A DNA stretch of 64,000 bases from positions 240,943 to 304,942 of the forward strand of contig NZ_BNBD01000008.1 in the NCBI RefSeq assembly GCF_014654785.1, read 5' to 3'. The DNA comes from Streptomyces mashuensis. GTDB lineage: Bacteria; Actinomycetota; Actinomycetes; Streptomycetales; Streptomycetaceae. Both the position numbers and the translations under genes were made by a program. The notes below the pieces were generated by a model that was given only the letters and a program-made list of their open reading frames with translations, had not been told where the DNA came from and ran no database searches. Shown here in pieces: positions 50,256 through 59,039 of the stretch (position 1 is its first letter; each line of letters starts with the position of its first letter).

Positions 50256-50609
50256 ATGGCAGTACGCCGACTCCCCCTGTTCCTCGCCGCGGCCCTGGCC
50301 GGCGGCGCGCTCGCCTTCGGCCCCTCGCTCGCGCCCGGCGGTGCCACCGCCCACGCCAACGGCACCAACGGCGAATGGCGCCTGTGCCCCTACAAGGGCA
50401 GCCATCCGCAGATCGCCAAGGGCAACGCCAATGACGCCGTCGGGCACGCCCAGTGCATCCTCAACCACGTGTACGGCTACCACAACGTCACCGTCGACAA
50501 GAAGTTCGGTGACACGACGCTCGCCACGGTGAAGGACTTCCAGATGTCGGTGGGCCTCAAAAGTGACGGGATCATCGGCCCCAACACCTGGGCCGCGCTG
50601 CACCCGTAG
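50256..50609 (+). CDS. Secreted peptidoglycan-binding-domain protein
   Basis: A 117-residue precursor: Sec signal (RRLPLFLAAALAGGALAFGP) then one PG_binding_1 domain with ILNHVYGYHNVTVDKKFG, DTTLATVKDFQMSVGLKSDG and IIGPNTWAALHP. Two Cys (RLCPYKG and QCILNH) may pair. It carries no catalytic domain, so it should only tether to cell wall. It is the third consecutive secreted-protein gene on the same strand, 78 bp after protein B, and ends before a clear hairpin terminator. Wall anchoring of the A/B proteins is a reasonable hypothesis. Confidence 0.82.
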   Translation: MAVRRLPLFLAAALAGGALAFGPSLAPGGATAHANGTNGEWRLCPYKGSHPQIAKGNANDAVGHAQCILNHVYGYHNVTVDKKFGDTTLATVKDFQMSVGLKSDGIIGPNTWAALHP

Positions 50610-50626
50610 CCCCGCCCGGTCACCAG

Positions 50627-50655
50627 CCCCGGGCCGGCTCCCCGCCGGCCCGGGG
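50627..50655 (+). terminator. Hairpin terminator, 12-bp perfect stem
   Basis: CCCCGGGCCGGC (50627-50638) pairs with GCCGGCCCGGGG (50644-50655) around TCCCC, 17 bp past the stop of the peptidoglycan-binding gene. It separates the secreted-protein operon from the Pfa-like operon. Confidence 0.7.
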
Positions 50656-50697
50656 CCGTCGCGCTCTTGCGGGGCGGGGCGGGCCCGCGCCACGGTG

Positions 50698-50838
50698 ACC
50701 GTGCACGGCCTGCACGGCTTGCACGCCCGGCCCGCGCCCCGCGTACGTCCGTGCGCACCGGGTACGCGCCCGTACGCACACCCCGTACACCCGTACACCC
50801 GCACGCACATACACCCGCCCCCGTACGCCTTGGAGACA
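50698..50838. repeat. GTAC/GCAC-rich repetitive leader of the Pfa-like operon
   Basis: This non-coding stretch begins with GTGCACGGC, CTGCACGGC and TTGCACGCC in tandem, then carries at least six GTAC units in variants of CCCGTACACCC and CCGTACGC, interspersed with GCACGCAC. It immediately precedes the ribosome site of the first gene of the operon. Low complexity and dense palindromic tetramers (GTAC, TGCA) suggest regulatory repeats or a structured leader. No conventional -35/-10 is evident. Confidence 0.5.
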
Positions 50839-50840
50839 GC

Positions 50841-51674
50841 GTGGCACCCACCGCACCGTTCGCGCCGTTCATCCTTCCGCACTCCCTGCACGGGTCCGGG
50901 CCGCACAAGGTCGTGGCCGTGCACGGCTGGTTCGCCGACCGGTCCGCCTACGCGCCCGTCGTGCCCGACCTCGACGGGGAGACGTTCCAGTACGCGCTGG
51001 TGGACCTGCGCGGCTACGGCGCCGCCAAGGACGCGCCGGGCCCGTACACCACCGCGCAGGCCGCCGCCGACGTCCTGACGCTCGCCGACCGCCTCGGCTG
51101 GGACCGGTTCTCGGTGGTCGGGCACTCCATGGGCGGCACCGTGGCGCAGCGCCTCATGGCCAGCGCGGCGCACCGCCTGCGCAGGGTCGTCGGCGTCTCG
51201 CCGGTGCCCGCCTCCGGGCTGCCGCTGCCGCGCGAGCAGTGGGAGGTGTTCGCCGGTGCCGCCGACACGCCCGCCAACCGGCGGCTCATCCTGGACCTGA
51301 CCACCGGCGGCAGGCGCCCGGGCCGCTGGCTGGACCGGATGGTCGAGCGGTCGCTGGAGCGCAGCGACACCGAGGCGTTCCGGTCGTGGCTGCGGTCCTG
51401 GGCCGGCGAGGACTTCCACAAGGAGGCCGAGGGCTCGGAGGTGCCGGCCCTGACGGTCGTCGGCGCCCTCGACCCCGCCCTGACGGCGGACCTGATGCGC
51501 GAGACGTGGCTGCGCTGGTACCGGCGTGCGGAGCTGCGCGAGCTGCCGTCCGCCGGTCACTACGCGATGGACGAGACGCCGCTGGAACTGGTCCGCGCGG
51601 TGGAGGACTTCCTGCGGGCCGACGAGGACGAGACCGAGGGGGCCGGAGCCGGCGACGCGACCGGCCGGGCATGA
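50841..51674 (+). CDS. Alpha/beta hydrolase, first gene of the Pfa-like operon
   Basis: A 277-residue hydrolase. GTG 50841 is selected because GGAG lies upstream at 50832 and the sequence before it is repetitive non-coding DNA. The catalytic triad is visible: Ser96 in GHSMGG, Asp in VVGALDPALTAD and His in PSAGHYAMDE, with the oxyanion segment VAVHGWFADRSAY. It resembles esterases and thioesterases of the haloperoxidase/lipase-like group. Its stop overlaps the P450 start (ATGA), so it belongs to the synthase operon, where it could release or hydrolyse the acyl product. Direct evidence for thioesterase activity is lacking. Confidence 0.85.
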   Translation: MAPTAPFAPFILPHSLHGSGPHKVVAVHGWFADRSAYAPVVPDLDGETFQYALVDLRGYGAAKDAPGPYTTAQAAADVLTLADRLGWDRFSVVGHSMGGTVAQRLMASAAHRLRRVVGVSPVPASGLPLPREQWEVFAGAADTPANRRLILDLTTGGRRPGRWLDRMVERSLERSDTEAFRSWLRSWAGEDFHKEAEGSEVPALTVVGALDPALTADLMRETWLRWYRRAELRELPSAGHYAMDETPLELVRAVEDFLRADEDETEGAGAGDATGRA

Positions 51675-52990
51675 CGGCCCGGCCCCTCGAACCGGCCCAC
51701 CCCGGCGCCTCCGGCCGGGACGCCGGCGTCCCCGACATCTTCGACCCCCGCCTCTACGCCGAAGGGCTGCCGCACGCCGCCTACCGCCGGCTGCGCGACC
51801 ACCGGCCCGTCGCGTGGCAGGACGAACCGGAGGTGCTCGGCTGGCCCGCCGGGCCGGGTTTCTGGGCCGTCACCCGGCACGCGGACGTCGTGCGCGTCCT
51901 CAAGGACACCCGGACGTTCTCCTCGTGCCTCGGTGCCACGCAGATCCGCGACCCCGACCCGGAGGACCTGCCGTTCATCCGCCGCATGATGCTGAACCAG
52001 GACCCGCCCGCGCACGGCCGGCTGCGGCGGCTGATCAGCCGGGCGTTCACGCCGGGCCGCGTGGGCCGGTTCGAGGCGGCGGCGCGCGAGCGGGCCCGGG
52101 CACTGCTGACGGCCGCCGTGGCACGGGCGCACGCGCGGGGCGACGGCGTGTGCGACGTCGTCACGGAGGTCACGGACGAGTACGCGCTGCTGAACCTCGC
52201 CGACCTGCTCGGCGTGCCGCCGGCCGACCGCGGTCTGCTGCTGGGCTGGACGCGGCGCGTCATCGGCTACCAGGACCCCGACGAGGCCGGCGACGTCGCG
52301 CGGGGCCCGGACGGGCGGCCGGTCGACCCCCGCTCGCCCGCGGCGCTGCGCGACATGTTCGCGTACGCGGGCGAACTGGCCGCCCACAAGCGGCGGCACC
52401 CGGGCGACGACGTGCTGACGGTCCTGGCGGCGGACGGCGAACTCACCACCGCCGAGCTGGACATGATGTTCTTCCTGCTGACGGTGGCGGGCAACGACAC
52501 GGTGCGCGGCGCCGCCCCGGGCGGGCTGCTGGAGCTGGCGTGCCACCCGGCGGCGTACCGGGCGCTGCGAGAGGGCCGCGTGGGCGTCCCGCCCGCCGTG
52601 GAGGAGTTGCTGCGCCGCCACCCTCCCGTTCTGCACTTCCGCCGGACGGCGGCGTACGCGACGGAGCTGGCCGGGCAGCGCATCGGGGCCGGCGACAAGG
52701 TGGTCGTCCTCCACGGCGCGGCCAACCACGACGAACGGGTCTTCGCCGACCCGCACCGGCTCGACCTGGCCCGTACGCCCAACCCCCACGTGTCCTTCGG
52801 CGACGGCCCGCACGTCTGCCTGGGGGCACACTTCGCGCGGCTGCAACTGCGGGTGCTGCACGAGGAAGTGCGGCGCCTGCTGCCGGAACTGATCCTGGCG
52901 GGGCCGCCGCGGCGCCTGGTGTCGAACTTCGTCAACGGCTTCAAGTCGCTGCCCCTCGACGTGACGCACGCCCCGAGCGCTCCCTCGTAA
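51671..52990 (+). CDS. Cytochrome P450
   Basis: A 439-residue soluble bacterial P450. The I-helix has LLTVAGNDTVRGA, the K-helix EELLRRHPP supplies the ExxR pair, and the heme loop FGDGPHVCLGAHFARL holds the axial Cys383. The C-terminal NFVNGFKSLPLD and the overall pattern recall actinobacterial P450s that hydroxylate lipids and steroids (CYP125/CYP142 group), though I can assign no family number. No redox partner is encoded nearby, so it would depend on general ferredoxin and reductase. It lies between the hydrolase and the PfaA-like synthase, 78 bp before the latter, and probably oxidises the synthase product. Confidence 0.9.
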   Translation: MTARPLEPAHPGASGRDAGVPDIFDPRLYAEGLPHAAYRRLRDHRPVAWQDEPEVLGWPAGPGFWAVTRHADVVRVLKDTRTFSSCLGATQIRDPDPEDLPFIRRMMLNQDPPAHGRLRRLISRAFTPGRVGRFEAAARERARALLTAAVARAHARGDGVCDVVTEVTDEYALLNLADLLGVPPADRGLLLGWTRRVIGYQDPDEAGDVARGPDGRPVDPRSPAALRDMFAYAGELAAHKRRHPGDDVLTVLAADGELTTAELDMMFFLLTVAGNDTVRGAAPGGLLELACHPAAYRALREGRVGVPPAVEELLRRHPPVLHFRRTAAYATELAGQRIGAGDKVVVLHGAANHDERVFADPHRLDLARTPNPHVSFGDGPHVCLGAHFARLQLRVLHEEVRRLLPELILAGPPRRLVSNFVNGFKSLPLDVTHAPSAPS

Positions 52991-53068
52991 GGGTGAGTCC
53001 GGCGTCTTCCGGTCACCGGCCGGGCAGGCTTCCAGCCGGGTTTTTCACCCGGACGGAGGGGGTCGCGC

Positions 53069-56000
53069 GTGGCGCCGCAGGAGTTCGATCGCCGTCTCTG
53101 CCAGGACCCGGTGGCCGTCGTGGGGCTGGCCGGAATGTTCCCCAAGGCCCAGGACGTCCGCGCGTTCTGGGACAACGTCGTGGCGGGCCGCGACTGCATC
53201 GACGAGGTGCCCGCGGCCTGGTGGGAGACGGACGACTACTACGACCCGGACCCGTTCGCCCCCGACAAGACGTACGGCCGGCGCGGCGGCTTCCTCTCCC
53301 CCGTGGTGTTCGACCCGATGGAGTTCGGGATGCCGCCGCGCACCCTGGACTCCACCGGGCTGGTCCAGCTGCTCGCCCTGATGGTGGCGCGCGACACTCT
53401 GCGCGACGGCGCCCGCGGCCGCGACCCGTGGTACGAGCCGGACCGTACGGGTGTGGTGCTGGGCGTGTGCGGCACGAACACCACCCTCATGCCGCTGGCC
53501 GCCCGGCTGCTGGCGCCGCCGCTCGTCAAGGCGGTGCGGGCCCGCGGCGCGTCCGCGGAGGAGGCCGAGGAGGCTGCACGCGCGTACCTGCGGCAGCTCC
53601 CCCGGTGGACGGAGGACTCGTTCCCCGGCATCCTCGGCAACGTCGTCTCCGGGCGCATCGCCAACCGGCTCGACCTGCGGGCCGCCAACCACACCGTGGA
53701 CGCGGCGTGCGCCAGTTCGCTGGCGGCGCTCCGGGCCGCCGTGGACGAACTGCTCTGCCGGCGCGCCGACCTCATGCTGACCGGCGGGTGCGACGCGGAC
53801 AACTCCATCGTGTCGTTCATGTGCTTCAGCAAGACGCCCGCCCTGTCGTTCGGCGGCCGGGTGCGGCCGTTCGACGCGGAGGCCGACGGGACGCTGATCG
53901 GCGAGGGTCTCGGCATGCTCGCGCTCAAGCGGCTGGCCGACGCCGAGCGCGACGGCGACCGCGTCTACGCGGTGCTGCGCGGGCTGGGCAGTTCCAGTGA
54001 CGGCGTGGCCAAGAGCATCTACGCGCCCAGCAAGGACGGCCAGGCGGCCGCCCTGCGGCGGGCCTACGACGACGCGGGCTGCCCGCCGTCGTCCGTCGGG
54101 CTGGTGGAGGCCCACGGCACGGGCACGCCCACCGGCGACGAGGTGGAGGTCACCGCCCTCAACGAGCTCATGGCCGTGCCCGGGGAGGCCCGGCACGTGG
54201 CGGTGGGCAGCATCAAGTCGCAGATCGGCCACACGAAGGCGGCGGCCGGCGCCGCCGGGCTGATCAAGGCGGCGCTCGCCCTGCACCAGCGCCTCCTGCC
54301 GCCGACCATCAACGTCGGCACACCGGCCCCGGCCGTCACCGAGGACGGTGCCGTGTACGTCAACACCGCGGCCCGGCCCTGGGTGCGGGACCCGGCGCGG
54401 CCCGTGCGGCGCGCCGGCGTGTCGGCCTTCGGCTTCGGCGGCGTCAACTACCACGCCGTGCTGGAGGAGTACCCGGCGGAGGTGCGGGAGGAGCGGGTGC
54501 TGCACCGGGTGCCGCGGGCCTGCCTGTGGCACGCGCCCGACCCGGGCGCGCTGCTGGAGCTGCTGGAGGGCGGCGCCCCCGACCTGGACGGTACGGAGGG
54601 TGGCGTGCCCGCGGACCACGCGCGCCTGGGCTTCGTGGCCACGGACGACGAGCACCGCGCGCAGCTGCTGGCGGCTGCCGTCGAACAGCTGCGTACGGGC
54701 GGGGCGGAGGAGGAACGGTGGCGGCTGCCTGGCGGCGTGCACTTCCGCCGTGCGGGCCTGCCCGCGGGGACGAAGGTCGCCGCACTGTTCGCGGGGCAGG
54801 GCAGCCAGTACCCGGACATGGGGCTGCGTGCGCTGCTGGCGGTGCCGCCGGTGCGGGCGGCCTTCGACGAGGCCGACGCGGCGTCCCCTCCGGGCCGTGC
54901 GCTGGCCCGCGCGGTGTTCCCGCCGCCGGGAGGCGGCGAGGAGGCGCTGCGGGCGGCCCGTGCGCAGCTCGCCCGGACCGCGTACGCGCAACCCGCCATC
55001 GGGGCCCTGGCCATGGGCCAGTTCCGTTACCTGCGCGAACTGGGCTTCGTCCCGGACGGCGTGCTCGGCCACAGCTTCGGCGAGCTGACGGCCCTGTGGG
55101 CGGCCGGTGTCCTGACCGACGCGGCGTTCACGGCCCTGGCGCGGGCCCGCGGGGAGGCGATGGAGCGGCAGCCGGACCCCGGCGCCGACCCGGGCGCGAT
55201 GGCCGCCGTACGCGCGGCCGAGGACACGGTCACGGAACTCCTCTCCACCGAGCCGGCGTTGACGGTGTGCAACCGCAACGCCCCCGACGAGCACGTCGTG
55301 GGCGGCCCCACGGAGGCGGTCGAACGCTTCGTGGCCCACTGCCTGGAGCGTGCCGTACCGGCGAAGCGGCTGCCGGTCGCCGCCGCGTTCCACACCCCAC
55401 TCGTCCGGCACGCCGCGGGCCCGTTCGCCGAGGCCTGCGCCCGGGTCGACTTCGCGGCGCCCCGGCTGCCCGTGCACGCCGGCACGGAGGGCGCGGCGTA
55501 CGGGCGGGGCGCGGAGGCGGACCGGCGGACCCTGGTCGACCAGCTGCTACGGCCGGTGGAGTTCGCCGCCGCGCTGCGGCGGATGCGCGAGGACGGCTTC
55601 GGCGTCTTCGTCGAGTTCGGGCCGGGCACCACGCTGAGCCGCCTGGTGGAGCGCGCGCCGGGCGGCGACGCGGTGGAGACGTTCTCCTGCGACCCGGGTC
55701 CGGGCAGCGGGGACGGCGCCGCCGCGCTGAAGGAGGCGGCCCTGCGCCTGGCGGTGCTGGGGCTGCCCGTGACCGGGGTCAACCGGTACGACGCGCCGCC
55801 GCCGGAAGCACGTCCGGCGCCCTCGCCGGTGGCCCGGCTGCTGGAGGGGCCCAACTTCGCGGTGCTCGCCCGCCAGAAGTCCCTCGGGGCGGACGCCGGC
55901 CCCGCCGCGGGCGCCGTGCGGGCGCTGCCCGCCGGCTCGGGCGACGATCCGCTGGCGCGCGCCGCCGCCGAGCACCTGGAGGCGCACGTCCGCTACCTGG

Positions 56001-59000
56001 ACGGGCAGCTGGCGACCCAGCGGCAGCTCGTGGAGCTGCTGCGGGCCGGGACGGGCAACGGGCAGGGCGTCGACGCGGCCCTCGCCGCGGCGGTCACCGC
56101 GATCAGCGAGCACAGCGCGTCCGTGGGCGCGGCGCACACCCGGGCCGGCGAGGTCGTCACCGGACTGCTGCGGGGCCCGGACGCCGAAGGGGCGGCCCTG
56201 CCCGCGCCACCGGTTGCGTCTCTGCCGGCCGTCGTCGACACGGCCCTGCCCGCGCCCTCCTCCCCACAGGACGCGCCGGCCGCCCAGGACGCCGCCGCCG
56301 GCCAGGAGCCGCCGCCCTCGGCGGTGGACGAGGAGGACGACCGGTCGGCTCTCGCCGCGCTGATGGCCGACGACAGCGGGTCGGACCGGCCCGTCACGGA
56401 CCTGGCGGAGATCGACCCGGAGGAGGCCGAGCAGGTGTGCCGGCGCATCGTCGCCGAGAAGACCGGCTACGACGTCGACATGCTCGAACCGGACATGTAC
56501 ATCCAGGAGGACCTGGGCATCGACTCCCTCAAGCAGGTGGAGATCGCGGCGGAGGTCTGGCGCCGCTACCCGGTCATCAAGCGTGAGGAGCTGTTCCGGT
56601 TCAGCGAGGCCCGTACGGTCGGCGATCTCACCACCATGCTGAAGGAGGTGTTCACGGCGCCCCGCTCCGGGCTGCGGCTGACCGGCGGCCTGCCGCTGGG
56701 CCGGGCGTACGTCACGCTCCGCGCGCTGCCGCCGGTGGACGTGCGCGCCGACGCGTACCCCGAGCAGCCGTGCGCGCTGATGCTCGACGACGGCGGGGAG
56801 CTGTGCGGCGTCCTCGGCCGGGCCCTGACCGCGGCGGGCTGGGATCTGCACCGGCTGACGGTGCCGGGCGTGCCCGCCGACGGGCCGGGGGCCCGTGCCC
56901 TGGAGAGCTGGGCGGACGGTGCCCTGCGCCACAACATCGGTGCCGTCCTGGGCCAGGCGCTCCGTGTCGACCTGTGCCTGCTGCCGCTGGAGCTGCCGCC
57001 CACCGCGACCACCGACGACGCCGTCGCCCGGCTGACCCATGGCCTGCTCCTCGCCAAGCGCGCCCGGGCCGTTCTGCTGGAGGCCGCCCGCGCCGGCCGG
57101 CGGAGCGCCTTCGTCACGGTGACCCGGCTCGACGGCGGCCTGGGGTACCGGGGCACGGCCGGCCGGCCCGCGGCGGCGCTCGCCGGCGGGCTGGCGGGGC
57201 TGGTGAAGAGCGTGGTGCTGGAGTCCACCCCGGTGTTCTGCCGCGCCCTCGACCTCGCCCCCGGGCTGGACGCCGAGGCGGCCGGCGCGGCGCTGCTGGA
57301 GGAGATCGCGGACGTGGCGACGGACGTGCTGGAGGTGGGCCGGGACGGCGAGGGGCGGTGGACCCCGGACCTGGGCCCGCGTCCCCCGGGGCTGCTGCCG
57401 TCGCACCCCGGCCCCGCCCCCGTCCTCACCGCGCAGGACACCCTGCTGGTGACCGGCGGCGCGAGCGGCATCACCGCGTGGTGCGTGGAGGCGCTGGCGG
57501 CGGAACAACCGTGCGGGTACGTGCTGATGGGGCGCCGGCCCGCCACGGACGAGGGCGTGGCTGCCGTTCTCGCCGCCCTGCACGAGCGGGGCGTGCGCGC
57601 GGAGTACGTCGCCGCCGACGTCCGGGACGCCGCCGCCGTACGGGCCGCCCTGGCGCCCTGGGCCGGCCGTGTCACCGGCGTCGTCCACGGGGCCGGCGTG
57701 CTGGGCGACCTCCCCCTGCCGGAGATGACGGCGGAATCCGTGGACCCGGTCGTCAGGACCAAGCTCTGCGGCCTGCAGAACGTACTGGACGCCCTGGACG
57801 AGGAGCGGTTGCGGCACCTGGTGGTGTTCTCCTCGGTGGCGGGCCTGTGGGGCAACGTCCGGCAGGCCGACTACGCCATGGCCAACGAGGCGATGGTCCG
57901 CTACGCCTGCGCGGTCCGGGCCGCGCACCCGGACCGGCGGGTCGCGCCGGTCGTCTGGGGGCCGTGGGAGGGCGGCATGGCGGCCCCCGTGCAGGGCATG
58001 TTCCAGCAGGCCGGGGTGCCCGTCCTCACGCGCGACGCCGGCACCGCGTCCTTCCGCGACGTCATGGGCCCGGGCCATCCGCAGGGCGAGGTCACCGTGG
58101 TGGGGCCGCTGGCCCCGTGGTTCCGGAGGTCCGGCGACGTGCCCGCCGGCGGCCTGACCGCCGTACGGCGGCTCGACGGCCTGGAGGACGAGCCGGTGCT
58201 GCGCGACCACTGCATGGCGGGCCACCCGCTGGTGCCCATGACGGTGCTGCTCGGAGCCGTGCTGCACACCGTCGAACGCGCCACGGGCGGGAGCCGGCCG
58301 GTGGTCCGCTGCCGGGACGTACGCATCGGGCGGGGCCTCTACCTGAACGGCTCCCAGCCGCGGCGGCTGGGCCTCGAGGTGGAGCCGGCGGAACAGGCAC
58401 AGGCACAGGAACAGGAGGGCGGCACCGAAGCCTTCCGGGCCCGGATGCTGAGCGAGCAGGGGCCCGGAACGCTGACGCACTTCGAGGCGCTCGTGCTGTG
58501 CGCCGAAGCCCCCGGCGCCGCGCCCCGGCGGCAACTCCCCGCGTACGAAGGGCTCACCGGTGCACCGCACCCGTGCTACACGGAGCGGACGATCTTCCAC
58601 GGCCCGTCCCTGGCCGGCCTCCGGGACGTGCTGGAGCAGGAAAAGGAGCGGCTGGTGGTCTCGGCCCGGCTGCGCGATCCGGGGCTCGCCGCGGGGGCGT
58701 ACGCGGGCCGGCTGTTCAACCCGGTCCTGTCCGACCTGCTGCTCCAGGGTGCGGCGCTGCTCACGCACGGGCTGAAGGGCAGCGGGGGCATCCCCGTGAG
58801 CGCGGAGGGCGTCGACCTGTACGCGCCGCTGCCCGACGACGAACCGTTCGTGGTGGTCGCCGAGCTCGACAGGACGTCGGTGCTCGACACCCACTGCACG
58901 GTCACCGCCTGCGCCACGGACGGCACCGTCCTCCAGCAGTGGACGGGGCTGCGGATGTTCGACCTCAGCGACGCCCAGGCGGTCCGCATGCTGGCCACGT

Positions 59001-59029
59001 TCGCGCCCGGCACCGCCCGGCGGGCATGA
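53069..59029 (+). CDS. PfaA-like iterative type I synthase (KS-AT-ACP-KR-DH)
   Basis: A 1986-residue multidomain enzyme starting at GTG 53069 behind GGAGGGGG. Domains in order: ketosynthase (about 10-470; Cys214 in DAACASS, His349 in EAHGTGT, His388 in SQIGHTK); acyltransferase (about 570-880; AGQGSQYPDMG, Ser669 in GHSFGE); a disordered linker; one acyl carrier domain (about 1120-1200; Ser1153 in LGIDSLKQ); ketoreductase (about 1430-1670; TGGASGI, FSSVAGLWGN, Tyr1602); and a dehydratase (about 1700-1980; His1714, Asp1889). The order and the GIDSLKQ and QADYAMANE signatures match PfaA of polyunsaturated-fatty-acid synthases, which usually have five or more ACPs. Here there is one. It should build and partly reduce acyl chains on its own ACP. 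Confidence 0.9.
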   Translation: MAPQEFDRRLCQDPVAVVGLAGMFPKAQDVRAFWDNVVAGRDCIDEVPAAWWETDDYYDPDPFAPDKTYGRRGGFLSPVVFDPMEFGMPPRTLDSTGLVQLLALMVARDTLRDGARGRDPWYEPDRTGVVLGVCGTNTTLMPLAARLLAPPLVKAVRARGASAEEAEEAARAYLRQLPRWTEDSFPGILGNVVSGRIANRLDLRAANHTVDAACASSLAALRAAVDELLCRRADLMLTGGCDADNSIVSFMCFSKTPALSFGGRVRPFDAEADGTLIGEGLGMLALKRLADAERDGDRVYAVLRGLGSSSDGVAKSIYAPSKDGQAAALRRAYDDAGCPPSSVGLVEAHGTGTPTGDEVEVTALNELMAVPGEARHVAVGSIKSQIGHTKAAAGAAGLIKAALALHQRLLPPTINVGTPAPAVTEDGAVYVNTAARPWVRDPARPVRRAGVSAFGFGGVNYHAVLEEYPAEVREERVLHRVPRACLWHAPDPGALLELLEGGAPDLDGTEGGVPADHARLGFVATDDEHRAQLLAAAVEQLRTGGAEEERWRLPGGVHFRRAGLPAGTKVAALFAGQGSQYPDMGLRALLAVPPVRAAFDEADAASPPGRALARAVFPPPGGGEEALRAARAQLARTAYAQPAIGALAMGQFRYLRELGFVPDGVLGHSFGELTALWAAGVLTDAAFTALARARGEAMERQPDPGADPGAMAAVRAAEDTVTELLSTEPALTVCNRNAPDEHVVGGPTEAVERFVAHCLERAVPAKRLPVAAAFHTPLVRHAAGPFAEACARVDFAAPRLPVHAGTEGAAYGRGAEADRRTLVDQLLRPVEFAAALRRMREDGFGVFVEFGPGTTLSRLVERAPGGDAVETFSCDPGPGSGDGAAALKEAALRLAVLGLPVTGVNRYDAPPPEARPAPSPVARLLEGPNFAVLARQKSLGADAGPAAGAVRALPAGSGDDPLARAAAEHLEAHVRYLDGQLATQRQLVELLRAGTGNGQGVDAALAAAVTAISEHSASVGAAHTRAGEVVTGLLRGPDAEGAALPAPPVASLPAVVDTALPAPSSPQDAPAAQDAAAGQEPPPSAVDEEDDRSALAALMADDSGSDRPVTDLAEIDPEEAEQVCRRIVAEKTGYDVDMLEPDMYIQEDLGIDSLKQVEIAAEVWRRYPVIKREELFRFSEARTVGDLTTMLKEVFTAPRSGLRLTGGLPLGRAYVTLRALPPVDVRADAYPEQPCALMLDDGGELCGVLGRALTAAGWDLHRLTVPGVPADGPGARALESWADGALRHNIGAVLGQALRVDLCLLPLELPPTATTDDAVARLTHGLLLAKRARAVLLEAARAGRRSAFVTVTRLDGGLGYRGTAGRPAAALAGGLAGLVKSVVLESTPVFCRALDLAPGLDAEAAGAALLEEIADVATDVLEVGRDGEGRWTPDLGPRPPGLLPSHPGPAPVLTAQDTLLVTGGASGITAWCVEALAAEQPCGYVLMGRRPATDEGVAAVLAALHERGVRAEYVAADVRDAAAVRAALAPWAGRVTGVVHGAGVLGDLPLPEMTAESVDPVVRTKLCGLQNVLDALDEERLRHLVVFSSVAGLWGNVRQADYAMANEAMVRYACAVRAAHPDRRVAPVVWGPWEGGMAAPVQGMFQQAGVPVLTRDAGTASFRDVMGPGHPQGEVTVVGPLAPWFRRSGDVPAGGLTAVRRLDGLEDEPVLRDHCMAGHPLVPMTVLLGAVLHTVERATGGSRPVVRCRDVRIGRGLYLNGSQPRRLGLEVEPAEQAQAQEQEGGTEAFRARMLSEQGPGTLTHFEALVLCAEAPGAAPRRQLPAYEGLTGAPHPCYTERTIFHGPSLAGLRDVLEQEKERLVVSARLRDPGLAAGAYAGRLFNPVLSDLLLQGAALLTHGLKGSGGIPVSAEGVDLYAPLPDDEPFVVVAELDRTSVLDTHCTVTACATDGTVLQQWTGLRMFDLSDAQAVRMLATFAPGTARRA

Positions 59030-59039
59030 GGTGACGGCG

